A stretch of 64,000 bases of DNA from Micromonospora halophytica (GCF_900090245.1 NZ_FMDN01000008.1:167517-231516); one strand, 5' to 3'. Positions 26,189-49,261 are shown, counted from the stretch's first letter. Translations and numbers: made by a program. Notes: generated from the letters alone by a model not told the origin.

Positions 26189-27389
26189 TCAGGAGGCGAC
26201 AGCGGCCGGTTGGACGGTCAGCTCGGGAGGCTGCTGCATCCGCTGCCACATGCCCTTCTCGGCCACGGCGAGGTAGAGGCGGGTGAGCTTGCCCATCGCC
26301 CAGCGGGCCACCGCGGTACGCGGCTCGGCGGCGGTGGCGACCTGCACGGACTGCTGGCGTACCCACTTCACCCGGTCCCGGCGGCGGCGCTCGTAGTCGC
26401 GCAGCGCGGCGGCGACGCCGGCCGGGGTGCCGAGGTCACCGGCGGCCAGGGCGTCGGCGAGCACGACGCCGTCCTCGACCGCCTGGCAGGCACCCTGACC
26501 GAGGTCGTTGGGCATCGCGTGGGCGGCGTCCCCGACCAGGGTGACCGCCCCGTCGCCCCAGGTCTCGTGCCATTCGTGGTACCAGATGTCGGTCCGGATG
26601 ATCGCCTCGGTGGGGGTCCGGGTGACCCGGTCGCGCAGCACCGGCGGCAGCACCCGGGCCAGCCGGACGGCGTGCTCGCGCTCCCCACCGGGCTGCTCGC
26701 GCTCCCCGGCCGGGGCGTGCCAGGACAGCGTCCACGCGGCCCGGTCCCCGCCGATCGGGTAGACGCCACCGCCGACCCGGGTGGCCTCGTCGTGGAAGAG
26801 CAGCGGCACCTCCGGGACCAGGCCCTGCGTGCCGGCGCACACCCCACGGTAGGTGCTACGTCCGAGGTAGATCGCGGGCACGTCGCCGCGCAGCTGGCGG
26901 AGCACGGTGGAGCGGACCCCGTCCGCGCCGACCAGCGCCGTCCCGGTCACCGCGTCACCGTCGGCCTGCACCTCGACGCCGTCGGCGGTCTGCCGGTAGC
27001 CGGTGACCCGACGGCCGTGGTGCACCGGCACGCCCCGTTCGGCGCAGGCGGCCAGCAGGATGTCCGCCAGGTCCATCCGCCCGATGGACAACGACGGCAG
27101 CGCGTCCGGCCGGATGTACGGGTGGGTGCGCATGGCGAACCGCATCCGCTCCCGGGAGTCGAAGTTACGGATCTCCACCACCCGCTCGGCGGCGGCCAGC
27201 AGCCGACCCCCGAGCCCCAGCCAGCCCAGCGGGGTGGAGGCGTTGCTCCACAGCGTCAACCCGCTGCCCGGTGCGGTACGGATCTCCTCGGCGGTGCGAC
27301 GTTCGTACACCTCGACCGGGAGGCCGTGACGGGCCAGGGCGAGCGCGGTGGTCAGGCCGCCCACCCCCGCCCCGGCGACGACGATCGGC

Positions 27390-27403
<14 letters not shown>
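26189..27403 (-). CDS. FAD-dependent aromatic-type monooxygenase (PHBH fold), copy 2
   Basis: 404 residues; ATG at 27403 lies inside the 3' end of the big NRPS gene (14-bp overlap) behind GAAGGGAG. Motifs: GAGVGGLTTALALARHG, ALVGADGVRS and GDAAHAMPNDLGQGACQA. The whole layout, including a C-terminal QQPPELT, matches the monooxygenase at 8360, so the pair arose by duplication. Predicted activity is NAD(P)H- and O2-dependent hydroxylation or epoxidation in the cytosol. Because it is translationally coupled to the four-module NRPS, its substrate may be an amino acid, a carrier-bound residue or the released product of that line. The kynurenine genes in the locus make an anthranilate- or kynurenine-type aromatic ring another candidate. 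Confidence 0.85.
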
Positions 27404-41348
<13,945 letters not shown>

Positions 41349-41384
41349 GCGGACACTCCTCGCTGTGGTGGCACGGACGGTGCG

Positions 41385-41414
41385 GGCCCGCGCGTCGGCC
41401 GGGACGCGCGGGCC
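41385..41414. other. Intercistronic hairpin between the two NRPS genes
   Basis: A perfect 12-bp inverted repeat (41385-41396 with 41403-41414, 6-nt loop) lies in the 73-bp spacer between the C-A-PCP stop and the GTG of the four-module NRPS. It could attenuate read-through or protect the upstream message; there is no T-run. Confidence 0.5.
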
Positions 41415-41421
41415 GTCGGGG

Positions 41422-44400
41422 TCAGACCCGCTGGGCCAGCCGGGGCTGGCGGGTGATCACCGGCGCGGCGGCGCCCGGGCGCTGCGCCAGGTCGTCGATC
41501 GCGGTGGCCAGCCGCTCCAGGACGGGGTGGTCGAAGACCGCGCGGACGGGTACCTCCACGCCGAGGCTGCCGCGCAGCTTGAAAGCGACCCGGGTGGCGA
41601 GCAGGGAGTGTCCGCCGAGGGCGAAGAAGTCGTCGTGCACCCCGGCCTTCTCCACGCCGAGCATCTCCCGCCACGCCGCGGCCACCGCCTCCTCGGTGGG
41701 GGTGCGCGGTGCCACGTACTCCCGGTCGAGGTCGGGGCGGGCCCCGTCGAAGCCGGGCAGCGCGGCCCGGTCGGTCTTGCCGTTCGGGGTGAGCGGGAAC
41801 CGGTCCAGGGTGACGAGGTGGGCGGGGACCATGTACTCCGGCAGCAGGGCGCGCAGCCCGGCGGTCACCTCGGTGTCCAGCACGGTCGCCCCGTCCGCCG
41901 GCACCAGGTAGGCCACCAGGCGGGTGTCCCCGGCGATGTCGCGGGGCAGCACCACGGCGTCGGCGATCTCCGGCCGCTCCCGCAGCACCGCCTCGATCTC
42001 GCCCGGTTCGACGCGGAAGCCGCGGATCTTGACCTGCTGGTCGGCGCGGCCGAGGAACTCCAGCTCGCCGTCGTCGGTCCACCGGGCCAGGTCGCCGGAG
42101 CGGTACATGCGCTGTTCGCCCTCGCCGGCGTACGGGTCGGGCAGGAAACGGGCGGCGGTCAGCTCGAGCAGGTTCCGGTAGCCGAGGGCGACTCCGGCGC
42201 CGGCGACGTGGATCTCGCCCCGCATGCCCGGGGGCACCGGCATGCCGCGCTCGTCGAGCAGGTAGACCCGCAGGTCGGGCAGGGGTCGGCCGATGTTGCT
42301 GCGGACCGGGCCGGTGAGGTCGGCCCGGGTGATCCGCCGGTAGGTGGAGTGCACGGTGGTTTCGGTGATGCCGTACATGTTGACCAGGTGGGGCTGCTCG
42401 TCGCCGTACCGGTCGATCCAGGGGGTGAGGGCCGGAATGTCCAGGTACTCCCCGGCGAAGATCACGTAGCGCAGCGGCAGCCGGGGCGCGTCCTCGGCCA
42501 GGGCAAGGGGCATGAACTGGCGGAACGCCGACGGAGTCTGGCTGAACACGGTGACCCGCTCGGCGGCGAGCAGGGTCAGCAGCGCCTCCGGGTCGCGTAC
42601 CGACTCGTGGGGCACGACCACGAGCCGGGCGCCGGTGGCGAACGCGCCCCACATCTCGAACACCGACACGTCGAAGGCGTACGAGTGGAACATGCTCCAC
42701 ACGTCGTCGCCGGTCAGCTCCATCCGGGTGCCCGCCCCGGCCACCAGCCGGGCCACGTTGGCGTGGCTGACCAGCACCCCCTTCGGGTGGCCGGTGGAGC
42801 CGGAGGTGTAGATCAGGTAGGCGACGTCGTTCGGGGCGGGGCCGTCCGGCGGAGGGACGGCCGGGTGGGCCGCGATGGCATCGGCCTCGGCGTCCAGGTC
42901 GACCACCCGGCCGGCGAACTCGGGTACGACGTCGGCCGCCGCCCGGTGGGTCACCAGCACGCTCGCGCCGGCGTCGGCGAGGATCCAGCGCATCCGTTCG
43001 GCCGGGTGGCCCAGGTCCAGCGGCACGTACGCGGCCCCGGCGGTGAGCACCCCCAGCACCCCGACAACGGTCTCCAGCGACCGGTGCAGGCACAACCCGA
43101 CCCGGTCGCCGGGGCGTACCCCGGCTGCGCGCAGGTGGTGGGCGAGCCGGTTGGCCTGCGCGGCGAGTTCGGCGTAGCTGAGCCGCTGTCCGGCGCAGAC
43201 CACCGCGGTGGCGTCCGGCGTGGCGGTGGCCGAACGGGCGAACAGCTCGGGCAGCGCGGCGACCGGCTGCTCCTCGGTGGTGTTCCAGTCCAGCAGGACC
43301 TGGCGCCACTGCTCGGTGGGCATGATGTCCATGTCGCCCAGCCGCAGGCCCGGGTAGAGGGTCATGTTGGTCAGGGTCGTGGTGAACTGGTCGACCAGCC
43401 GGCGCACCGCGGTCTCGGTGAACCGGGTCCGGTCGTAGACCAGGCGGGGCACCGGCATGGCCTCCCCCGGCATGACGATCATCGTGATCGGGAAGTGCGG
43501 ACGGCCGTCGTAGGTGGACTCCGTCAGCTGCACGCCGTGCAGTCCGAGGTCGGGCACGGGCACGTTCTCGAAGGCCAGGTCCAGCTCGAAGAGGGGGCGG
43601 TTGCCCGGCAGGTCGGCCAGCCGGCGCAGGTCGGTCAGGGAGATGTCGGCGTGCTCGCGGGCCCGCGCCATGTCGGTCTGCAACTCGCGCAGCCAGTCGA
43701 TGAGCGGGGCGTCGTCGCGGACCCGGGCGCGCACCGGCATGGTGGCCAGCATCGGCCCCATGATGCGTTCGCTGCCGGCCAGGGTCGCCGGGCGCTGGGT
43801 GCCGGTGGAGCCGGCGAGGACGTCGGCGCGGCCCAGGTAACGGCTGAGCACGAGCATCCAGGCGCCCTGCATGACGGTGTTGAGGGTGAGGCCGTGTTCG
43901 CGGGCGAAGGTGGTCAGCGCGGGGATCTGCTCCAGTAGCTGCGGCGTCGGCAGCACGGCGTGGGTGGGTTCGTCCGTCGGCACCGTCTCCGTCGGGCCCG
44001 GGCCCAGCTCCAGGGTGTCGGGGGCGGTGTAGCCGGCGAGGTGTTCCCGCCAGAACGTCTCCGTCGCCGACCTGTCCTGCTGGGACCACCAGGACAGGTA
44101 CGCCCGGTACGGGCGGGCCGGCGGCAGGTCGGGGGTGCCGCCGGTGGCGTACGCGTTGTAGAGGGTGGTCAGCTCGGCGAAGGCCAGGCCGAACGACCAG
44201 CCGTCCATGAGCAGGTGGGAGAAGCTCCAGAAGAACTCCCACTCCTGGTCGGCGAAGCGGATCAGCCGCCCGCGCATCAGCGGGGCGGTGGCGTAGTCGA
44301 AGCCGGTCATCCGGTCGTCGTGGGCGAACCGGGCGTACCGGTCGCGCTGCTCGGCGGGGTCGGCGTCGCGCCAGTCCAGCACCTCGATCGGGAACGTGAC

Positions 44401-44646
44401 GTCGCGGTGCACCACCTGCAGGGCCTTGTCGATGCCCTCCCAGTGGAAGCTGGTACGCAGCACCGCGTGCCGGTTGACGATGCTCTGCCAGGCGGCCTGG
44501 TACGCGGCGACGTCCAGCGGGCCGCGCATGCGCATGGTGACCTGTTCCAGGTAGATGCCGCTGCCCGGCGAGTACAGGTTGTGGAACAGCAGCCCCTCCT
44601 GGATGGGGGACAGCTCGTACACGTCCTCGATGCCCTCGAGCTCCAT
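41422..44646 (-). CDS. Single-module NRPS: C-A-PCP
   Basis: 1074 residues; ATG at 44646 overlaps the stop of the AT-like gene (TGATG) and has GGAGGAG upstream. C ~1-440 starts YELSPIQEGLLFH, the form common in dual/D-L-type condensation domains; its active site is SHLLMDG, so the first His is Ser while the second (catalytic) His remains. The A domain has TSGSTGHPKGV near residue 615 and a pocket read as D-V-F-S-I-A-M-V-H-K, nearly the same as A3 of the next NRPS, so both probably load the same or similar, unidentified, amino acid. PCP Ser is near residue 1014 (LGGHSLLATR). There is no TE. It is the probable first extender: it begins with a C domain and therefore needs an acyl donor supplied in trans. 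Confidence 0.93.
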   Translation of the reverse strand: MELEGIEDVYELSPIQEGLLFHNLYSPGSGIYLEQVTMRMRGPLDVAAYQAAWQSIVNRHAVLRTSFHWEGIDKALQVVHRDVTFPIEVLDWRDADPAEQRDRYARFAHDDRMTGFDYATAPLMRGRLIRFADQEWEFFWSFSHLLMDGWSFGLAFAELTTLYNAYATGGTPDLPPARPYRAYLSWWSQQDRSATETFWREHLAGYTAPDTLELGPGPTETVPTDEPTHAVLPTPQLLEQIPALTTFAREHGLTLNTVMQGAWMLVLSRYLGRADVLAGSTGTQRPATLAGSERIMGPMLATMPVRARVRDDAPLIDWLRELQTDMARAREHADISLTDLRRLADLPGNRPLFELDLAFENVPVPDLGLHGVQLTESTYDGRPHFPITMIVMPGEAMPVPRLVYDRTRFTETAVRRLVDQFTTTLTNMTLYPGLRLGDMDIMPTEQWRQVLLDWNTTEEQPVAALPELFARSATATPDATAVVCAGQRLSYAELAAQANRLAHHLRAAGVRPGDRVGLCLHRSLETVVGVLGVLTAGAAYVPLDLGHPAERMRWILADAGASVLVTHRAAADVVPEFAGRVVDLDAEADAIAAHPAVPPPDGPAPNDVAYLIYTSGSTGHPKGVLVSHANVARLVAGAGTRMELTGDDVWSMFHSYAFDVSVFEMWGAFATGARLVVVPHESVRDPEALLTLLAAERVTVFSQTPSAFRQFMPLALAEDAPRLPLRYVIFAGEYLDIPALTPWIDRYGDEQPHLVNMYGITETTVHSTYRRITRADLTGPVRSNIGRPLPDLRVYLLDERGMPVPPGMRGEIHVAGAGVALGYRNLLELTAARFLPDPYAGEGEQRMYRSGDLARWTDDGELEFLGRADQQVKIRGFRVEPGEIEAVLRERPEIADAVVLPRDIAGDTRLVAYLVPADGATVLDTEVTAGLRALLPEYMVPAHLVTLDRFPLTPNGKTDRAALPGFDGARPDLDREYVAPRTPTEEAVAAAWREMLGVEKAGVHDDFFALGGHSLLATRVAFKLRGSLGVEVPVRAVFDHPVLERLATAIDDLAQRPGAAAPVITRQPRLAQRV

Positions 44647-45761
44647 CACTTTCTCCTCCCGGGCCGGGGCGTGCCGGCTCGCGTGTGGTCGGGCAGGTGG
44701 GGTCGGTCCCGCCGGGAGGCGGGGTCGGCGAGCAGCGCCCGCACCGCCGCGACGGGATCCGGGTGACGCCGCGGGTCGGTCGGTTCGCGCTCGGGGCGCG
44801 GCGGCAGGACGGACAGCGCCGGCAGGTCCGGGGTGGCGTGGCGCAGCAGCGCGGTCAAGGTGCTGCCGGGTCCCACCTCCACCGCCACGTCCCGGTCGGC
44901 GAGCTGCCCGGCCGCCTCGGCGAAGCGGACGGGTCGCCCCGGCAGGCGCAGCCAGTGCTCCCGGTCGACCGCCTCGTCGGCGCTGACGGGGCGGCCGCTG
45001 ACCGTGCTGAGCCACCGGATCCGCGGCGGGCGGGGCGTGGTCACGGGCAGCGCCGCGACGACCGGCCCGAGCCGGGACGGCACGTCGTCGGGGTACGCCG
45101 CCACCGGCGCCGCCGGCCGGTGGCAGGTCACGTACAGCTGGGCGAGGGTGCGTTCCCACCGCCGCAGCTCCGGCCCGGGGCCGGCGACCACGCAGGACTC
45201 CGGCGTGTCCACGGCGACCAGCCGGACCTCGGGCGGCAACTGCCGGGTCACGTCGACGGCGGGCAGTCCCACCGTCATCGTCGCGGCCGGTGGCAGATCG
45301 GCGCTGAGCCGGCCGTACGCGGTCGCCAGGTGCAGCGCGTCGGCGGGGTCGAGGACCCCGGCCACGCAGGCGGCGGTGACCTCGCCGACGCCGTAACCGA
45401 GCACGGTGTCGGGGTTCAGCCCGGCGGCGACGAGCAGCCGGGTCAGCGCGTATTCCAGGACGAACAGCGCCGGGGCGGCGCAGTCCGGTGGCACGGCCCG
45501 GCCGGGCGGGCCGAGCAGCGCCGCGCGGACCCGGTCGCCGAGGGGTCCGGGCAGCGCGGCGAGCGCGGCGTCGACCTCGACGCGAACCGCCGGTTCGGCG
45601 TCGTACACGGCTCGGCCCATGCCGGCGGCCACGGCGGCCGGCCCGGGATACAGGAAGACCAGCCGGGGCCGGCGGGGAGTGGTCGGGGTGCCGTGGAGTG
45701 CCACACCGCCGGCCGGTCCGGGCCGGTCCACCTGCGTGGTGGGCCGCGGCGTCTCAGTCAT
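44646..45761 (-). CDS. Stand-alone acyltransferase-fold protein lacking catalytic residues (pseudo-AT)
   Basis: 371 residues, ATG at 45761 with GAGAGGGG upstream. It aligns along its length with PKS malonyl-type AT domains, including the one in this locus: RLVFLYPGP (for RLVFLFPGQGSQ), YGVGEVTAACVAGVLD (for HSVGELTAACLAGVLD) and VEVGPGSTLTALLRH. All three catalytic elements are altered: the oxyanion GQGSQ is lost, the nucleophile motif GHSxGE reads GYGVGE (His to Tyr, Ser to Gly) and the HAFH motif is absent in the corresponding CHRPAAPVAAY stretch. The frame is open and stop-start coupled to the NRPS, so it looks maintained rather than decayed. A structural, docking or gating role is conceivable; acyl transfer by the usual mechanism is not. 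Confidence 0.85.
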   Translation of the reverse strand: MTETPRPTTQVDRPGPAGGVALHGTPTTPRRPRLVFLYPGPAAVAAGMGRAVYDAEPAVRVEVDAALAALPGPLGDRVRAALLGPPGRAVPPDCAAPALFVLEYALTRLLVAAGLNPDTVLGYGVGEVTAACVAGVLDPADALHLATAYGRLSADLPPAATMTVGLPAVDVTRQLPPEVRLVAVDTPESCVVAGPGPELRRWERTLAQLYVTCHRPAAPVAAYPDDVPSRLGPVVAALPVTTPRPPRIRWLSTVSGRPVSADEAVDREHWLRLPGRPVRFAEAAGQLADRDVAVEVGPGSTLTALLRHATPDLPALSVLPPRPEREPTDPRRHPDPVAAVRALLADPASRRDRPHLPDHTRAGTPRPGRRK

Positions 45762-46009
45762 CAGGTCCCCTCTCCGCCGTGCCCGCGCCGGTCGGGGCGG
45801 ATGCCGTCGGCTGCGGCGCTGTCGCCGCGATATCGCCCGTGGGTCACGTTGCCGTCCGGTACGCGGCCCGGCCGCCCTCGGACGGAGACTCCGCCCGGGC
45901 ACGTCCCGGCGGGGCCTGCCGGCGGTGCCCGAACGGCTACCCGGCGGGCGCGCGAAAGTCCACCCGGCGGCGGGTGCCGTGCGGACGGACCGGGCGGCCA
46001 CGGTGACGG

Positions 46010-46783
46010 TCACAGCCGGGTCCGCATCTCCCACAGCTCCGGGAAGAACCGTTCGTCGCGTCGGGACCGGAGATACTCGACGCCGGTGGAGCCGCCGGTG
46101 CCCGGCCGGTGGCCGATCAGCCGCTCCACCGCCAGGGCGTGGCGGGACCGCCACAGCGCCCACGCCTCGTCGTGGTCGAGCAGCGCCTCGGCGACGGCGA
46201 GCAGGTCACGGTGGACGCAGCCGTCGCGCAGCAGCCGGACCGGATCGTCCACGTCCCGGCGGCGCAGCACCGCCCGGAAGGCGTCACCGAGGCTCGGCTC
46301 GCGCAGCCGGCGCTCCAGCCGGACGGCGTCGGCGCTGCCTGGGGCGGCCACCCCGGTGTGTCCCCGGTGCCGCAGCCCGGACAGGTACTCGATCTCCCGG
46401 TAGCGGATGGACTGGAATCCGCTCGCGGTGCCCAGGTGGGGACGCAGGCCCGCGAAGCCGGCCGGGGTGAGGGTGGTGAGGGTGTCGAGCTGGGTCACCA
46501 GCAGCCGGTCCACCGCGACCACCCGGCGGAGCCGGTGCAGCGCGTCGGGCAGGGAGCCGGCGAGGAGCGCGGCGCGGGCGGCGACCAACTCGTGCACGAT
46601 CAGCTCGAACCAGACCTCGAAGGCCTGGTGCACCAGCACGAAGAACCGCCCGTCCGGGTGGTCCGGCACCGGTTCGGTCGCCGCCATCAGAGCGTCCAGG
46701 TGCAGGAAGGAGCCGTAGTCGACGGTCGCCGGGGCGGGCACGACCCCCCTCGGCTCCGCGCGCTGGTCCTGGTGGAGGGTCAT
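46010..46783 (-). CDS. kynA: Tryptophan 2,3-dioxygenase
   Basis: 257 residues, ATG at 46783. Heme dioxygenase that opens the indole ring of L-tryptophan to N-formylkynurenine. Family marks are clear: FVLVHQAFEVWFELI (distal-side His), SGFQSIRYREIEYLSG, and WRSRHALAVERLIG followed by GTGGSTGVEYL, containing the proximal heme-ligand His and the substrate-binding GTGG. Length is typical of bacterial enzymes. It is the first gene of the minus biosynthetic block, 248 bp upstream of the AT-like gene; that spacer has no obvious gene. With kynureninase at 57122 it implies supply of kynurenine or anthranilate to the pathway. No kynurenine formamidase is recognisable here; the general one may be elsewhere. 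Confidence 0.93.
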   Translation of the reverse strand: MTLHQDQRAEPRGVVPAPATVDYGSFLHLDALMAATEPVPDHPDGRFFVLVHQAFEVWFELIVHELVAARAALLAGSLPDALHRLRRVVAVDRLLVTQLDTLTTLTPAGFAGLRPHLGTASGFQSIRYREIEYLSGLRHRGHTGVAAPGSADAVRLERRLREPSLGDAFRAVLRRRDVDDPVRLLRDGCVHRDLLAVAEALLDHDEAWALWRSRHALAVERLIGHRPGTGGSTGVEYLRSRRDERFFPELWEMRTRL

Positions 46784-46920
46784 CGCCGCGAACCGCCTCT
46801 CCGTCCCGGTCGGCGGCGTGGGCCGCCGCCGACGCCCGGCCGTGAATCTCGCACCGCCGCGGGGCGGCGGACAGCCACCAACGCCCACGACGATCGGGCC
46901 ACGCCGCCCGCCCGGGTCGA

Positions 46921-46938
46921 CCGGCCCGATCGGGCCGG
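46921..46938. terminator. Palindromic hairpin after alanine racemase
   Basis: CCGGCCCGATCGGGCCGG is a perfect 18-bp palindrome one base beyond the racemase stop on the minus strand; flanking GACC/GGGTC extend the stem with a bulge. Probable terminator separating the racemase from the dioxygenase operon. Confidence 0.55.
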
Positions 46939-46939
46939 G

Positions 46940-48043
46940 TCAGCGGTAGACCCGACGCACCCGCGGTCCGAGCCGGGTGAGCAGTTCGTTGGGGATGGTG
47001 CCGACGGCCTCGGCCAGTTCGACGAGGGTCGGCTCGCCCCCGGTGCCGGGTCCGAAGAGGACCACCGGGTCACCGGCGAGCACGGGCGCGTCGGGCACGT
47101 CGAGCACGAACTGGTCCATGCAGACCCGCCCACTGATCCGTCGCCGCCGTCCGGCGAGCAGGACCTCCGCCCGGTTCCCGGCGGCGCGCGGCACGCCGTC
47201 GGCGTATCCGGCGGCCACCAGGGCGAGGGTGGTCTCCCGGGTGGTGACGTACTCGTGGCCGTAGGAGACCGGGGTGCCGGCCGCCACCTGGCGGGCCAGC
47301 ATGACCGGGGCGCGCAGGGTCATCGCGGGAACCAGGTCCACCGGGGACGGTCCGGGCAGCGGGTTGACACCGTAGATCGCGATGCCGGGGCGGACCAGGT
47401 CGTACGCGGCCGCCGGTACGGACAGCGCCGCGGCCGAGTTCGCCAGGTGGCGCAGTCGGGGGGTGATCCCGTGGGCGGCGGCCACCTCGAGCGCCTCGGC
47501 GAACAGCGCCACCTGCCGGTCGGTGGACGGATGCCCCGGCTGGTCGGCGTTGGCCAGGTGGCTCCACACGCCGACGACGTCCAGCTCGTCCCCGGCGGAC
47601 TTCCCGGCGGCGAGCACCAGCTCCGGCCAACGGGCCGGGGTGGCGCCGGCCCGGGCGCAGCCGGTGTCGACCTTGAGGTGCACCCGGGCCGCCCGTCCGG
47701 TCCGGCGGGCGGCGGCCAGCAGCTCGTCGAGCACCCAGCGGTCGGAGACGGACACGTCGACGCCGGCCCGGACGGCCGGGGCGAGGTCCTCGCCAGGCCG
47801 GGGCAGCCAGCACAGCACCGGGGCGGTGATCCCGGCGGCCCGCAACGCCAGCGCCTCCGGCAGGTACGCCGTGCCGAGCCAGGTCGCGCCACCGGCGAGG
47901 GCCGCCCGGGCGACGGGGACCAGACCGTGGCCGTACCCGTCGGCCTTGACGACCGCCATCACCTCCGCGGCGCGCAGCCGGCGCAGCGCGGAGACGTTGT
48001 GCCCGATGGCCGCAAGATCGATCTCCGCTTCACACCCGACCAT
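46940..48043 (-). CDS. alr: Alanine racemase
   Basis: 367 residues from the ATG at 48043. Fold-type III PLP enzyme interconverting L- and D-alanine. The PLP lysine lies in VVKADGYGHG near residue 33, the second catalytic Tyr in PVSYGHEY, and RVCMDQFVLDV is the usual subunit-interface/active-site segment. The usual length and complete motifs suggest a working enzyme. Actinomycetes carry a chromosomal alr for peptidoglycan, so this may be the housekeeping copy or a cluster-specific copy that supplies D-alanine to an NRPS module (no epimerisation domain works in the peptide line). It is divergent from the ACP operon. No strong ribosome-binding site is seen; an alternative start is possible. Confidence 0.92.
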   Translation of the reverse strand: MVGCEAEIDLAAIGHNVSALRRLRAAEVMAVVKADGYGHGLVPVARAALAGGATWLGTAYLPEALALRAAGITAPVLCWLPRPGEDLAPAVRAGVDVSVSDRWVLDELLAAARRTGRAARVHLKVDTGCARAGATPARWPELVLAAGKSAGDELDVVGVWSHLANADQPGHPSTDRQVALFAEALEVAAAHGITPRLRHLANSAAALSVPAAAYDLVRPGIAIYGVNPLPGPSPVDLVPAMTLRAPVMLARQVAAGTPVSYGHEYVTTRETTLALVAAGYADGVPRAAGNRAEVLLAGRRRRISGRVCMDQFVLDVPDAPVLAGDPVVLFGPGTGGEPTLVELAEAVGTIPNELLTRLGPRVRRVYR

Positions 48044-48352
48044 GCCGCGACTGTCACCCGGGGTTTGGTGCGACGCAGTACCTGATCGGACCGTCCGGTG
48101 TGGCGCTCCGCGCGGCCGGTGGCGGCACCGGCGGGCGACCGCGCCCGGACGGGGTCGGCACGAACCGGTACCTCGACCGGGCCTGGTCGGGTACTCCGAC
48201 CGCCACGGCCGACCGGCGGCGACGAAGTGGGTCCCTCTTCCGGGCGTTCGCCGCGACCGGGACGGACATAGCGTCCGGGACGCGGCGGCCCGTCCGCAGT
48301 GGAACGGGACGCCGACAGGTATCCGCGTGTGGCAGACCGGTGGGAGCGTGCG
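48044..48352. promoter_or_regulatory. Divergent region between alanine racemase and the ACP operon
   Basis: 309 bp between start codons pointing away from each other, so it should hold two promoters. No protein-like frame is evident and I could not assign boxes. A GGGAG Shine-Dalgarno for the ACP gene is at its right end. Nothing else stands out. Confidence 0.45.
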
Positions 48353-48601
48353 ATGGACGAACAACAGGCGGTGGAACTGGTCACCCGGTTGGTGGCCCGG
48401 GGCCGGGGGGTGGACGCCCGGGCCCTGAGCCCCGCGACGAACCTGGTGGAGGACCTGGGTTTCGACTCCCTGGACGCCTCGGAGCTGCTCGCGGCCGTGC
48501 ACACCGAGACCGGCACCCACCTTCCCATGTCCGACCTGTCCGACCTGCGCACGATCGGGGACATCGGGCGTGCGCTGACCCATCAGGAGGCCACCCCGTG
48601 A
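48353..48601 (+). CDS. Free-standing acyl carrier protein
   Basis: 82 residues from the ATG at 48353; an in-frame upstream GTG is possible but would add an atypical extension. The phosphopantetheine site is LGFDSLDASELLAAV (Ser near residue 39), surrounded by an acidic helix-2 typical of discrete ACPs. It should be activated by a phosphopantetheinyl transferase, none of which is encoded in the window. Its stop overlaps the GTG of the ferritin-like gene, and an acyl-AMP ligase follows, so it most likely carries the acyl group that ligase activates. Confidence 0.9.
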   Translation: MDEQQAVELVTRLVARGRGVDARALSPATNLVEDLGFDSLDASELLAAVHTETGTHLPMSDLSDLRTIGDIGRALTHQEATP

Positions 48602-49146
48602 TCACTGCCACCGGCCGACACATCGACCCCGAGGATCCGGTGTGGATGCTCAACCAGTACCGCGCCGCGGAGGTGCACGGCGCGGGCGCCATCATGCGGA
48701 TGGCCCGGCTCGCCGACACGGCTCGGCTGCGCAGCGACCTGTCGCGGCACCTGCGCGACGAGGCGGTGCACGCCTGGCTGTGGACCCGCGCCATCGAGGA
48801 CTTCGGCGGTGAGGTGGTGGAGGTGGCGCAGCCCTACCAGGCGCGTCTGTCCGCGCACTTCGGCATCCCCAGGACGCTGACCGACATGCTGGCGCTGACC
48901 CTGGTGTCGGAGCAGCGCGGCCTGTCCGAGTACGAGCTGCACGTCGGACAGGAGGACCTGCCGCAGGCGGTCCGGCGTCCGCTGCGCGCCATCATCCGCG
49001 ACGAGGCCTGGCACGTCTCCTACATCCAGGAGGCGCTGCTCGAACGCGCCCGGGAGGACCGGCGGGTCCACGACATCATCGAGCGGGCCCAGGAGGCCGA
49101 CGTGCGGGCCGTGGCCGAACTGGAGGCCGAGGCGGCGACCGCCTGA
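48598..49146 (+). CDS. Ferritin-like (four-helix) putative diiron oxidase
   Basis: 182 residues; the GTG at 48598 overlaps the ACP stop and has CAGGAGG upstream. Predicted all-helical with regularly spaced carboxylate/His motifs: EVHGAG, LRDEAVHAW, SEQRGLSEYELH and IIRDEAWHVSYI. Two DEAxH motifs plus two further Glu/His helices match the ligand pattern of ferritin-like diiron centres. No membrane helix or rubredoxin domain is present. Family members include rubrerythrins and O2-activating oxygenases/desaturases. Coupling to an ACP and an acyl-AMP ligase suggests oxidation (desaturation, hydroxylation or C-C cleavage) of an ACP-bound acyl chain. Substrate and reaction are inference; it is too small to be a classical acyl-ACP desaturase. 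Confidence 0.72.
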   Translation: MITATGRHIDPEDPVWMLNQYRAAEVHGAGAIMRMARLADTARLRSDLSRHLRDEAVHAWLWTRAIEDFGGEVVEVAQPYQARLSAHFGIPRTLTDMLALTLVSEQRGLSEYELHVGQEDLPQAVRRPLRAIIRDEAWHVSYIQEALLERAREDRRVHDIIERAQEADVRAVAELEAEAATA

Positions 49147-49159
49147 CGCCAGGTCGTGC

Positions 49160-49189
49160 CGGCTGCGCCCGCCGCGGCGGGCGCAGCCG
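49160..49189. other. 30-bp perfect palindrome between diiron gene and FAAL
   Basis: The two 15-bp halves (49160-49174 and 49175-49189) are exact reverse complements, in the 115-bp spacer of an otherwise tight operon. It could act as an attenuator, RNA processing hairpin or dimeric-protein site. Confidence 0.6.
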
Positions 49190-49261
49190 ACGTCCCGGCC
49201 GGCGCCCCGCACCGGGCGGCCGGCCGACCCGCCGTAGCCCTCGACGACGATTGGCGACCCC

